64,000 nt of DNA from Schizochytrium sp. TIO01 (taxonomy: Eukaryota; Sar; Bigyra; Thraustochytrida; Thraustochytriidae): assembly GCA_004764695.1 (NCBI GenBank), contig SMSO01000031.1, forward strand, positions 4,015,048 through 4,079,047. Direction: 5' to 3'. The stretch's first letter is position 1; each line of letters starts with the position of its first letter. The position numbers and the translations under genes are program-made. Below, piece by piece: positions 55,634 to 64,000 of this stretch. The notes beneath the pieces were generated by a model. The model worked only from the letters and a program-made list of their open reading frames with translations. It ran no database searches and had not been told where the DNA came from.

Positions 55634-58618
55634 ATGATGTCGAATGGCGCAACTGGAAAAGGCAGCAAAGTTCATCCTCGAGAGGTTTTGTCAGATGAAG
55701 AGCAAGAGCCATCCATCGAGTTTGACAACATCCTTGCTGATAGTACACCATATTCGCCTAGAGAAACAATCAGCGTTGAAGCTCAAGAGGATGAGGCCAA
55801 CGCCACAACACACTCTCAACTTAGCAGCGCACGATTTTCTACTCATGATGAGATAGATGATACAAAGCAGGAAAGTGATCACATAATCCTTGAAGATGAC
55901 GATGAAGACAATATTTCTGAGCACGATGACAACATAAAAGATAAAAGAGCACCGCTAACAAGGCGTGGTAGTGATATATTAGTGCAAAATGTAATTGTAG
56001 CAAGGCGCGCAGCAATCAAGTGGAAAAGAAACCTTGGCGGGCAAGTATCACGAAAGAATGACTTTCGACCGCAGCGAGTCGGTGATGAGCTCGATCGACG
56101 AATTTTTTCAGAAGAAAAAATCCGGAATCTAGAGCGCAAATTTACGCTCACCCATATTGAAGACCCACAGCATGTACAAAACCAGCAGCAAAACCAGCAG
56201 CAAAACCAGCAGCAGAACCAGCAGCAACCTGGCAGTCCTCAACATAAGAAGGTTCGCAAAACAACAATTTTTGGGGAATTTAGAAGGAGATCGGCAACCC
56301 GAAGGCGAATGCTAACTTCAAGGGCGTATACTCTCGATGGCATTCAAATTGAAAACCTATTACAGTCCTCAAGTAGTCGGCTGCACAATACATTTTTGGG
56401 GATTATTAAATATGACAACCAGTACAAGTACATCTGGGACTGGGTTATTATAATTCTTACATTCTACAGTATCATGATTATCCCGTTGCAGCTAGCATTT
56501 GCGAACGAGATGAAGGATCATATTGTCCTTCGTCTTGCCAACCGGATTACAGATTTTGTGTTTGTCGCTGATTTACTTTTAAATTTTCGAACAGCTTATC
56601 TGGATGAGGACCGCTATGAGGTGACGGATCAGGCTCTAATTGTCCGTCACTATTTAAAAACATGGTTTACGCTGGATCTCATTGCTTGTCTTCCTTTAGA
56701 TTTACTAGTAAGCGGTCTGGTGCCCGACGCTTGGCTGCAGATAAACAAGCTTGTTCGAATTACCCGTGTCCTTAAGAAACTTGAGGAGATGGTTTTAACT
56801 GGATACACTCGTATTATTCAGCTATTAGGCACATTTTGTGTTTCAGCGCATGTCATCGGCTGTATGTTTCTTGCCTTGGCATCTTTGGAACTCGATCGTG
56901 GAGTCGAGGAAGTGTGGACAAGTAAGTATAGCCTTGATGGGGAACCTATGAATTTTCGTTACACATCAGCCCTTTATTGGGCGTTTGCTACGCTTGGTAC
57001 TGTGGGATATGGTGACATTGCTGCTGTAACACTTATTGAAAGACTTTTTGCGATAGTTGTGATGTTTTCAGGATCTATCATGTACGCCTCAATCTTTGGT
57101 ACTTTTACAAACTTAATTCAAGAGCGAGGGCGGCATCGGTTCCGATACAATCAGCGGATCACCAGAATCAACGACTTTGTTCGCGCGAATCGTTTGCCAA
57201 GGTTTATTCGCGATCGCCTTGTTCGCTACCATGAGGCTACGTGGCAACTTCGCAAGGTTCTTGTAGGTGACATTATGGTGGGAGTACCTGAATCTGCGAA
57301 AATTGAAATTATGGTGTTTTTATATATGGACCTGGTCCGCACGGTTCCCATATTCGCACGTTGTTCGCATCGGCTTTTGGAAAAGGTTGTCATGTGCTTT
57401 ACCCAGGACATATTCTTAAGTGGTGATTTCCTCATGCGTCAGGGTGACGTGGGACGTGAACTTTTTTTCATTGTCAAGGGTCGTATTGATGTGTTTGCAT
57501 ATCGTGGTGATGCTGATGTTGCAGCGAATATAAGCTTTGATGAAATCATGAGTGATAGTTATTTTATTGTATCGCGCGGTCCTGGCGCCTTTATTGGAGA
57601 AGGGTCCTTATTATACGGCGAGCGACGTGGTGCTTCTGTACGGGCATTTTCGCAGATTGTGCAGACGTTAACTCTGACCAAAGATGCTTTTGAAGCTTGT
57701 GTTAGCGACTATCCTGAGGTTTTAGAGATGATGCGAGGTGTTGCTTCTCGACGAGCAGAAGAAAAGTCTGCTCGTAAGTCGCATTCAGGAAAGTTACCAT
57801 CTGTGGGTGCTAATGACGCTAATGTTGGAAAGAGCAGAAGCATGTTGTACGCATCTCTTCGCAAAGGTAGGAAACCTCCATCTTTTAGCAATTTGGCCTC
57901 TTCGAAACCTTCTTCATTTCTTGCATCGGTTCCTGGAGATGAAAATCCGTTGCACCCAATCCAGTCGCTACAGCAGCGGCCACAGGAGCACCATGAGAAA
58001 GAGGAACATCACGAGAAGGAGAAGCAACAGCGACTACAGCAAGATCAAGGACAGCAAGAGCCTGAGCAAGGATACTTGCGTCTGCGTCGATCAAGTATTG
58101 GGCACAAGAGTTCCACAGAATCTATCGATGAGTTGATCGAGGTATCGGATGATTTATCGCAGAGTGGAAAATCTCCGTCAAACAATGATTTGTTAAACTT
58201 AAGCATCAAGACCGATCGTGCAACAATGTTAACGTCGTCAATGGAGAAGGTGTTTGGAAGGACATCTCGGAATCTCACCGCAAACAGCAGTAGTACTCGA
58301 AGTCTACCAGCGTCAAGAGAAATTCCTCACGAGCCTCAAAACGCAGAGCAGGAGATTGCAAGCGTAATTTCAGCAAGATCAGCTAGCTTCAATCTAAGCA
58401 AGCCAAGTGAGATCAAATCCCCAGAGTCGAGTAAATCAGTTCCAAATCAACCTTTGAGTGTACAACGCAGCTCAGATGCAGTGCCAACTTCGGCAACCGA
58501 ACAACTTAGTGTCCAGCTGAGTGCGATGCAACAGAACATCGTCTCCCTTTTGCAAGAGCAGAACGACCGTATTAAAATTCTTGAGAAGCAAAGCAACTTA
58601 AATGCTGCTTCAAACTAA
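55634..58618 (+). CDS. voltage-gated K+ channel with cyclic-nucleotide-binding domain (EAG/CNG/HCN type)
   Basis: 994 residues, one exon. The open frame starts upstream with GTG; the first ATG is 55634. The N-terminal 250 residues are acidic and disordered with a QNQQQ repeat (about 171-187). The six-segment core starts with S1 (WDWVIIILTFYSIMIIPLQL, about 266-286). S2/S3 follow (ITDFVFVADLLLNFRTAYLD). S4 is INKLVRITRVLKKLEEMVL (about 369-387), with basic residues about every third position. The pore has the K+ selectivity filter GTVGYGD (455-461) in the segment ALYWAFATLGTVGYGDIAAV. A C-linker follows, then a CNBD from about 572 (FLMRQGDVGRELFFIVKGRI) with the phosphate-binding cassette GEGSLLYGERRGASVRA at about 655, which keeps the Glu and Arg that contact cyclic nucleotide. 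It probably conducts K+ across the plasma membrane under voltage and perhaps cyclic-nucleotide control. The tail is Ser/Gln-rich with a final helix MQQNIVSLLQEQNDRIKILE that may be a coiled coil. Confidence 0.92.
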   Translation: MMSNGATGKGSKVHPREVLSDEEQEPSIEFDNILADSTPYSPRETISVEAQEDEANATTHSQLSSARFSTHDEIDDTKQESDHIILEDDDEDNISEHDDNIKDKRAPLTRRGSDILVQNVIVARRAAIKWKRNLGGQVSRKNDFRPQRVGDELDRRIFSEEKIRNLERKFTLTHIEDPQHVQNQQQNQQQNQQQNQQQPGSPQHKKVRKTTIFGEFRRRSATRRRMLTSRAYTLDGIQIENLLQSSSSRLHNTFLGIIKYDNQYKYIWDWVIIILTFYSIMIIPLQLAFANEMKDHIVLRLANRITDFVFVADLLLNFRTAYLDEDRYEVTDQALIVRHYLKTWFTLDLIACLPLDLLVSGLVPDAWLQINKLVRITRVLKKLEEMVLTGYTRIIQLLGTFCVSAHVIGCMFLALASLELDRGVEEVWTSKYSLDGEPMNFRYTSALYWAFATLGTVGYGDIAAVTLIERLFAIVVMFSGSIMYASIFGTFTNLIQERGRHRFRYNQRITRINDFVRANRLPRFIRDRLVRYHEATWQLRKVLVGDIMVGVPESAKIEIMVFLYMDLVRTVPIFARCSHRLLEKVVMCFTQDIFLSGDFLMRQGDVGRELFFIVKGRIDVFAYRGDADVAANISFDEIMSDSYFIVSRGPGAFIGEGSLLYGERRGASVRAFSQIVQTLTLTKDAFEACVSDYPEVLEMMRGVASRRAEEKSARKSHSGKLPSVGANDANVGKSRSMLYASLRKGRKPPSFSNLASSKPSSFLASVPGDENPLHPIQSLQQRPQEHHEKEEHHEKEKQQRLQQDQGQQEPEQGYLRLRRSSIGHKSSTESIDELIEVSDDLSQSGKSPSNNDLLNLSIKTDRATMLTSSMEKVFGRTSRNLTANSSSTRSLPASREIPHEPQNAEQEIASVISARSASFNLSKPSEIKSPESSKSVPNQPLSVQRSSDAVPTSATEQLSVQLSAMQQNIVSLLQEQNDRIKILEKQSNLNAASN

Positions 58619-59030
58619 ATCACTTTACATTACCGGATCATTCTTAAACAAAGAAATTAAAATCATGAGGTGAATAAATCTCTCATTGTACTGCTTGTTT
58701 TCTCTCCAGAAATAAGACTTCACACTGGCTGAGAAAGGAACGTCTCTGTATTTTAGGTTAACTTGATTATTGTCTTGTTTCCAATTCAAACGCATTTTGT
58801 TCGAGGACCACTACTTTCATTTTTAAATTCTCTCCAAGTATGCAAAGACCATGATCATACAGAATAAAATCGATCAAATCGTATCAGAGCTAAGATGCTA
58901 TTTCCCACTATGCAACTACAAAAAGCTTCGAAATCCACAAAATTCAACATGGTCTAGCAATATTCTTTTTTAAACCTAGTAAGTCTGCGACGAAGCGGAA
59001 AAACAACACTTACAAGAAAATAAAAGCGAT

Positions 59031-60260
59031 TTAATGCTGAATCACACAAAGTCCTTTCCTCAGCTGGGATATTTTCTGGCGAATCTTGGGAGCTGGGCGC
59101 TTTCGTGTCAAGTCAAGCTCTCCACGAACTTCTTGAGGTAGGCATGTAGTATCTTTACAAAGTAGAGTTCCTTCACCACGGTAGTATTCGTCTTCGCGCC
59201 GAAGGGCTTCGTTGATTACAAAGAGCTGTGAACAGGAATCTTGGGCAACCTGCGCCAAGTTTGGTGCCCACGAGTACCAGAAGGCGAGGAAAGGAGAGGT
59301 CGCAGTTTTACCTTTGGCAATACTTGTGGATCCGTCTTTTGCTGATACCCAGGCTGGCGGCAAAAACTTGTAGCGGCCACGCGCTAGAGGCACCAAGTAA
59401 GAAATGCACTTCCCATTGCACGATGATGTGTAGTAATCTTTGGTATAGACAAAGTTTGGCATCAACAGGAAGAATGGCTTGTCAATGCTTGTCACCCATT
59501 TGAGCAAACGTTCCATATGGTCTCCACTGAAAGGAGGATTAGTTACGACTACATCAAATTCTGGGAGAGTATTGTTCTCAATCGCCATATAAAAGTCCTC
59601 ACAGCGATTGTAAACATTATCAAAGCCTAGAATCCCCAAGGTTCTTGCTGATCGGCCTGCACAATAGTATGGGTCATAGATTTTCAGAGATGACGGGGTC
59701 TTGCCTAATTGTGAGGCTGTTGCATCCAGCAGAGCAGCAATATCAATAAATGCCTCTTTCGGTGTTTCACAATGGTCGCTGGGATCGACCTTGTAAGGGA
59801 ACTGGTTGGCGGCACTTTGCAAGCCCTTCTTCCCTCCCCTCACTTTGGGTTGCTGGCCCTTCTTGATGAATCCTCCCTCTTGAGGTGGCTGCTTACGTTT
59901 CGGCGGACGAATTGCTGGGCTTTGCAGCAACGAAAAGTCGCCAATGTCGTCTTTATTGTTGTCAGTACGCGAGAACTCACCGCGAGTTTTTTGGCGTTTG
60001 ATGCCTGTCTCAAATTGGTTCTTTTTAGCAGCCGCAGAGTTTTGGTTGCTGCTGTTGTGATTTACCGTCATCGATTGTTTTTTCTTTTTCTTAATGCTCG
60101 GGCTCTGCAGAAGTGAAAAGTCATTCCGGCTGTCCTTCTCCTGTTCTTGCCTCTGAAGAGTTTGTGAAGGTCCTGTCGTATCTCCCTTTGCAGCACCTTC
60201 GTCGCTTTCAAACCAGCCTCGTCGACGAGGGCGCTTGCGAGCTCGATCTGGTTTAGCCAT
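59031..60260 (-). CDS. NPPF-motif methyltransferase-like protein
   Basis: 409 residues, one exon, ATG at 60260. Residues 1-150 are basic and disordered (RARKRPRRRG start, KKKKK, KRK), suggesting nuclear location, and contain the same motif twice: DFSLLQSPSI at 47-56 and DFSLLQSPAI at 108-117, each followed by a basic run. From about 160 comes a methyltransferase fold: SDHCETPKEAFIDIAALLDA, motif I KIYDPYYCAGRSARTLGILG (193-212), EDFYMAIENN, then VVVTNPPFSGDHMERLLKWV with the amino-methyltransferase catalytic NPPF at 241-244, and PFFLLMPNFVY. NPPF enzymes methylate exocyclic or amide nitrogens of adenine, cytosine or glutamine; the substrate here is unknown. Motif I lacks the usual GxGxG and reads DPYYCAGRS, as in some protist relatives. 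It lies convergent to the K+ channel. Confidence 0.7.
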   Translation of the reverse strand: MAKPDRARKRPRRRGWFESDEGAAKGDTTGPSQTLQRQEQEKDSRNDFSLLQSPSIKKKKKQSMTVNHNSSNQNSAAAKKNQFETGIKRQKTRGEFSRTDNNKDDIGDFSLLQSPAIRPPKRKQPPQEGGFIKKGQQPKVRGGKKGLQSAANQFPYKVDPSDHCETPKEAFIDIAALLDATASQLGKTPSSLKIYDPYYCAGRSARTLGILGFDNVYNRCEDFYMAIENNTLPEFDVVVTNPPFSGDHMERLLKWVTSIDKPFFLLMPNFVYTKDYYTSSCNGKCISYLVPLARGRYKFLPPAWVSAKDGSTSIAKGKTATSPFLAFWYSWAPNLAQVAQDSCSQLFVINEALRREDEYYRGEGTLLCKDTTCLPQEVRGELDLTRKRPAPKIRQKISQLRKGLCVIQH

Positions 60261-61046
60261 TTTTTAAAATAAAACCAACTGTGCTAACCTAGGTCAAGCC
60301 TCCAGTGCTGCTCTAGACCCAAAACCTGGTTCTATGTCTCAAAGTTCACGTTGACAAGTGCTCCATTGATAGGTCATCAAATCGCATCCCACGAAAGAGA
60401 GACTGATTGTCTGGTTCCCAAGCAGATGTATAGTATTCTTTTTCATTGATAAGAGAGAGGTACTTAAATTTATCAACTACTCCGCCAGCTCCGTGCGTCC
60501 TGTACCTTCCGGCGCCTTTTAGCGGCGAAGAATATTCTGACTTTCATCCCTCCCTTCCGCTCCGCAATCTCTCTGTCACCCTGTTCCATGTGAGGTGAAT
60601 CTCGGTACCTCCCAAAAGATACCATATCTCTTGTGAGGTACTTTAGAAAATTCGTCAAAAAGAGCACCAAGAACCCTGTTTGTGCCTCACAACACTTACC
60701 AGCTGTGGTGATTTTATCCTCTCACCCACTGGGGGTTGTCCTCCCAGACTTGGCCAGTGAATCCGTCTGAACCCCACTGGGATCGGAGCAGCTTCCTTCC
60801 GCCAGCCATTCCGATCGCTCGCTTCTTTCTTCGGGCGCCTGTCTCTCTCGGCGCCTACGAACCCAGCCCTCTTAAGCGTGGCCAGGTCGCACCCGCCTTC
60901 TTCTTGAGCCTCTTCCTGCGCTTACGCCCGAGGTCCGCGCGGCTTCCGCCCTCTTCGCCCTCTTCGCTGTCCTTGCCGCGACTAAGCATTTCTGCTTTCG
61001 AGAAGGCGAGGCTAACGACCGCTCTCTCTCTCCTTCCCTAGCTGCC

Positions 61047-61190
61047 AATAAGTGACTCCTAGCCAAAGTTGAAACGGCCGCCCCCACTGGGCCGGCAAGT
61101 GAGTTATACAGGGCCATAAGTGGGTTATGCGAGGGAGCCACAGTAGGTTATAGCGCCACGCAAGTGAAGGTTATGCCGCTGCAAGTGGGC
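61047..61190. repeat. cluster of degenerate AAGTGGGTTAT-type repeats
   Basis: AAGTGACTCC, CAAGTGAGTTATACAGGGCC, ATAAGTGGGTTATGCGAGGG, CAGTAGGTTATAGCGCC, CAAGTGAAGGTTATGCCGC and CAAGTGGGCC succeed one another every 20-30 bp, in the same orientation. Confidence 0.6.
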
Positions 61191-61475
61191 CAAAGGAGGC
61201 TGAGAGGGCACGGATCGCAAAGATATTCTTGGCACGAATTTGAGTGAGTGATTGATTAAGTTTCTTTAACTGTTCTGTTCGCCGCTCTTCTTTGTTTCTT
61301 TGTTTCTTTCTTCTTTCTGCGCCTTCTTCGATCGTTCATTCTTAGGGGAAAGCGGTGCCGGGAGCAGAGCGGCGAGCAGCCGGGCGGCTTTCGTGAGACA
61401 TAGCTATCGAGGAGGGCGCACTCTCTGCAAATGAGCGAAATCTAATCGTAAAATCAATCCATAACGAGAAAAGAA

Positions 61476-61483
61476 AGAAAGAG

Positions 61484-61514
<31 letters not shown>

Positions 61515-61516
61515 AC
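61476..61516. repeat. (AAAG)n microsatellite
   Basis: About nine AAAG units, purine on this strand, followed by a pyrimidine-rich run at about 61530-61570. Confidence 0.9.
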
Positions 61517-61798
61517 TTGATACAAAACAGCCCTTTTCTCTCTCTTTCTCCCTTTCTCTCTCTTCCTTTCGCAGAGGCCAAAAATAGTGGATTTTCAAGC
61601 TATTTAGAAATAAATAAACGAATGAATGAACGAATGAATGAAGAAGGTCATTATAACCTGAGGCAAATAGACGACTTGAAGGTTCCTCGTTACTTACCCA
61701 TAAAAAGTTGATTGGGCTTTTGTTTAGCTGGCTTTTGTTTATTTGTTTGCTTATTCACTCACTTCATTGAAAATTAAATTGATTGACTGATGACTATT

Positions 61799-61842
61799 TA
61801 ATTGATCGATTGATCGATTGATCGATTGATTGATTGATTGAT

Positions 61843-61875
<33 letters not shown>

Positions 61876-61893
61876 AATTGATTGATTGATTGA
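61799..61893. repeat. (GATT)/(GATC)n array
   Basis: About 22 four-base units, mostly GATT with regular GATC, like those at 10187 and 39717. Confidence 0.92.
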
Positions 61894-62565
61894 CTGCCTT
61901 TCTGCACGACCTCTCTTCCTCCGCGTTTTCTCCTTCTGGGCCCGCAGAGCTCGCGAGCAGACGAGCCATACGTGCGTGGTCAGGGCGCAGGCACGCGTAA
62001 GCCAGCGGACAAGCACGCAAGCAGGCAAGCAAGCAAGAGCACCAGCGAGGAAGGAAGCCAAAATGAGAAGAAGAAGAGGAGAAGAAGAAGAAGAAGAAGA
62101 ACACTGTGACCTCTAGTAGCAGTAGTCACTAGGGGCGGATAGCCTTAACTGCTAGGAGAGAAGAAGGCCAAGAAGACAGAGCGATGATATTAAAGAAAAT
62201 AAATAATAAAAATAATAAATAAATAAATAAATAAAAAGAAAGAAAGTATTTGTTTGATGACTACTGCAAAATGGGTGAATGAAAGGAAGAAGTAGAAGAG
62301 AGAAAGAGAGTGACAGAAGCAGCAGACCCTCTTCGACCGAGTTCGCTCATTCCGCGGCCCGCCGTCCCCGTTTCGCGCCCTTTGCAGCAGTAGCCCTCGG
62401 CCTCTGCTCCCTCCCTCCGCCGCGTCCTCTATCTGTTCCGCGCGAGCCAGGCCTATCGAGGGATCACTCACCCTTCGTGAGACCGCTTTCTCGCCGCTTC
62501 ACTCGCTTCATATCCTTTGATAGCACTCGACAAACAAACAAGGAGCTAATCAATCCAATCTAATC

Positions 62566-64000
62566 ATGTCTGCCTTCGGAGATCTTGGTGGCCAGGCCGG
62601 CCCCGGCGAGAGCGTCAAGGGCGGTGTGGATCTTCTTGAGGCTCGCAAGAACCGTGAGGAGACCTCTGTTCAGATTCGCAAGCAGAAGAAGGCCGATCGT
62701 CTTCGCCAGCGCCGGCGCCAGGACCCCTCCACCGAGGCGCAGAGCTCTATGGGCGGCGCTGCCGCTCCTCAGCCGCGCCAAGCTGATATCCCCTTGTACG
62801 TTCAGGGTGTGATGGGAAATGACCCGAACGAGTGGCTTGTGCACACCAAGAACTTCCGCCGTTTGCTTTCAATTGAGCAGGACCCCCCCATCCGCAACGT
62901 TATCGAGAGCGGCGTGGTGCCGCGCTTCGTGGAGTTTCTCCAGTTTGAGTCTAACACTCGTCTGCAGTTTGAGGCCGCCTGGGCTCTTACCAACATTGCC
63001 AGTGGTACTCCCGAGGAGACCAAGGTTGTGATCGAGGCTGGCGCCATCCCTATCTTTGTGCGTCTTCTCGCCTCTCCCGAGGAGGATGTCCGCGAGCAGG
63101 CCGTCTGGGCCCTCGGTAACATTGCTGGTGACGGCCACGAGTGCCGCAAGCAGGTTCTCGACTGCAATGCTCTCCCTGCTCTTTTGGCTCAAATCAATAA
63201 CACTGCTAAGTTGAGCATGCTCCGCAATGCCACCTGGACTCTGTCTAACTTCTGCAGAGGCCGCCCGGCACCTAACTTTGAGACCGTCAGGCCTGCGCTT
63301 AAGACTCTCGCACTTCTCGTGTACCACGAGGACGTGGATGTCCTCACCGATGCCTGCTGGGCGCTCTCTTACCTCTCTGACGGACCCAACGAGACCAACA
63401 TCCAGGCTGTCATCGAGAGCGGTGTTGTACCCAGATGCATTGAGCTCCTCATGCACAACAGCACTGGCGTTAAGACCCCCGCTCTCCGCACCGTTGGTAA
63501 CATCGTGACTGGAGACGACTACCAGACACAGGTCGTCGTTGGTAACGGAGCTCTTGTGCACCTCCTCGCGCTCCTCTCCCATGAGCGCAAGGGTATCCGC
63601 AAGGAGGCCTGCTGGACCATTTCCAACATCACAGCTGGTAGCCGCGACCAGATCCAGGCTGTCATCGATGCGAAGATCATCCCTATTCTTATCCACCTTC
63701 TCGACCAGGAGGAGCTCGATATCAAGAAGGAGGCTGCTTGGGCTATCTCTAACGCCACATCAGGAGGCACGCCTGAGCAGATTAAGATCCTTGTAGAGGC
63801 TGGATGCATTCGTCCGTACTGCGACCTCATCCAGCTCCCGGATGTCCGTGTGCGCAAGGTTGCTCTTGAGGGACTTGATAACATCCTCAAGGTCGGAGAG
63901 CAGGAGAAGATGGTCTCCGGTGAGAACCCGTTTGCTCGTAGCATCATTGAGGAGCAGGGTGACGAGCGTATCATTGAGCTCACCCACATGCAGGACTCTG
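62566..64000 (+). CDS. KPNA: importin subunit alpha (karyopherin alpha), truncated by window end
   Basis: 478 codons are visible from ATG at 62566; the stop lies beyond the window and no intron appears. Residues about 22-52 form the importin-beta-binding domain ([20 protein letters not shown], then ADRLRQRRR). Armadillo repeats follow, with the helix-3 W..N ladder that holds nuclear localisation signals: [63 protein letters not shown] and [12 protein letters not shown]. The start of the C-terminal acidic/CAS-binding part is reached. The protein carries NLS cargo to importin beta for nuclear entry. Codons are strongly biased to C/G at third positions, more than in the neighbouring genes, which suggests high expression. 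The full-length protein in this family is about 520-550 residues, so only the last several dozen residues are missing. Confidence 0.97.
   Translation, partial: MSAFGDLGGQAGPGESVKGGVDLLEARKNREETSVQIRKQKKADRLRQRRRQDPSTEAQSSMGGAAAPQPRQADIPLYVQGVMGNDPNEWLVHTKNFRRLLSIEQDPPIRNVIESGVVPRFVEFLQFESNTRLQFEAAWALTNIASGTPEETKVVIEAGAIPIFVRLLASPEEDVREQAVWALGNIAGDGHECRKQVLDCNALPALLAQINNTAKLSMLRNATWTLSNFCRGRPAPNFETVRPALKTLALLVYHEDVDVLTDACWALSYLSDGPNETNIQAVIESGVVPRCIELLMHNSTGVKTPALRTVGNIVTGDDYQTQVVVGNGALVHLLALLSHERKGIRKEACWTISNITAGSRDQIQAVIDAKIIPILIHLLDQEELDIKKEAAWAISNATSGGTPEQIKILVEAGCIRPYCDLIQLPDVRVRKVALEGLDNILKVGEQEKMVSGENPFARSIIEEQGDERIIELTHMQDS

Larger units (their letters stand above)
60261..62565. other. 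repeat-rich divergent intergenic region
   Basis: Lies between the methyltransferase and importin alpha genes, which point away from each other. It holds a pyrimidine-rich, GC-rich patch (about 60720-61040), a degenerate GTGGGTTAT repeat cluster (61047-61190), microsatellites and another GC-rich patch just before importin alpha (about 62320-62480). The composition resembles the 23.5-42 kb block. No gene is supported. Confidence 0.55.

Overview
The window is nuclear DNA from a eukaryote. It carries long, mostly intronless genes for conserved eukaryotic proteins: TAF12, MON1, COP9 signalosome subunit 1, importin alpha, a cyclic-nucleotide-type K+ channel, a flagellar SHIPPO-repeat protein and an LC8-type dynein light chain. 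A protein with seven C-x4-C-x10-C-x2-H fingers of the 'WRKY19-like' kind, genes for flagellar proteins, very few introns and dense microsatellites together suggest a stramenopile, perhaps a labyrinthulomycete (thraustochytrid) or an oomycete relative. That placement is an inference. No bacterial, organellar or intact viral gene was seen.

Layout. Bases 1-16.4 kb hold no intact gene. They contain microsatellites, a 14-bp minisatellite and decayed coding sequence: a retroelement-like RT/RNase H relic near 7.1-7.5 kb, several broken reading frames at 12.3-15.5 kb and a clear protein-kinase-like pseudogene at 15.7-16.3 kb. A possible MITE-like inverted repeat lies at 16.36-16.66 kb. An O6-alkylguanine-DNA alkyltransferase gene (16.9-17.4 kb, +) and TAF12 (18.6-19.9 kb, -) follow. 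From about 20 to 42.4 kb I find no convincing intact gene. The part from 23.5 kb on is a mosaic of tetranucleotide arrays, polypyrimidine tracts and GC-rich islands whose apparent long ORFs are translations of simple repeats.

From 42.6 kb to the right edge the sequence is gene-dense: zinc-finger protein (+), MON1 (+), dynein light chain (-, two exons), CSN1 (+), SHIPPO protein (-), K+ channel (+), NPPF-motif methyltransferase (-), a second repeat-rich gap at 60.3-62.5 kb, then importin alpha (+), cut by the window end.

The genes do not form an operon-like pathway. They are individual housekeeping genes: transcription initiation, DNA repair, endosomal Rab7 activation, cullin deneddylation, axoneme structure, membrane excitability and nuclear import. 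Several start codons were moved to the first in-frame ATG because the longest open frame began at GTG or TTG. The most interesting items are the decayed gene cluster with the kinase-like pseudogene, the retroelement relic, the roughly 19-kb repeat mosaic, a GC-rich perfect hairpin upstream of the zinc-finger gene and a duplicated FSLLQSP motif in the methyltransferase.
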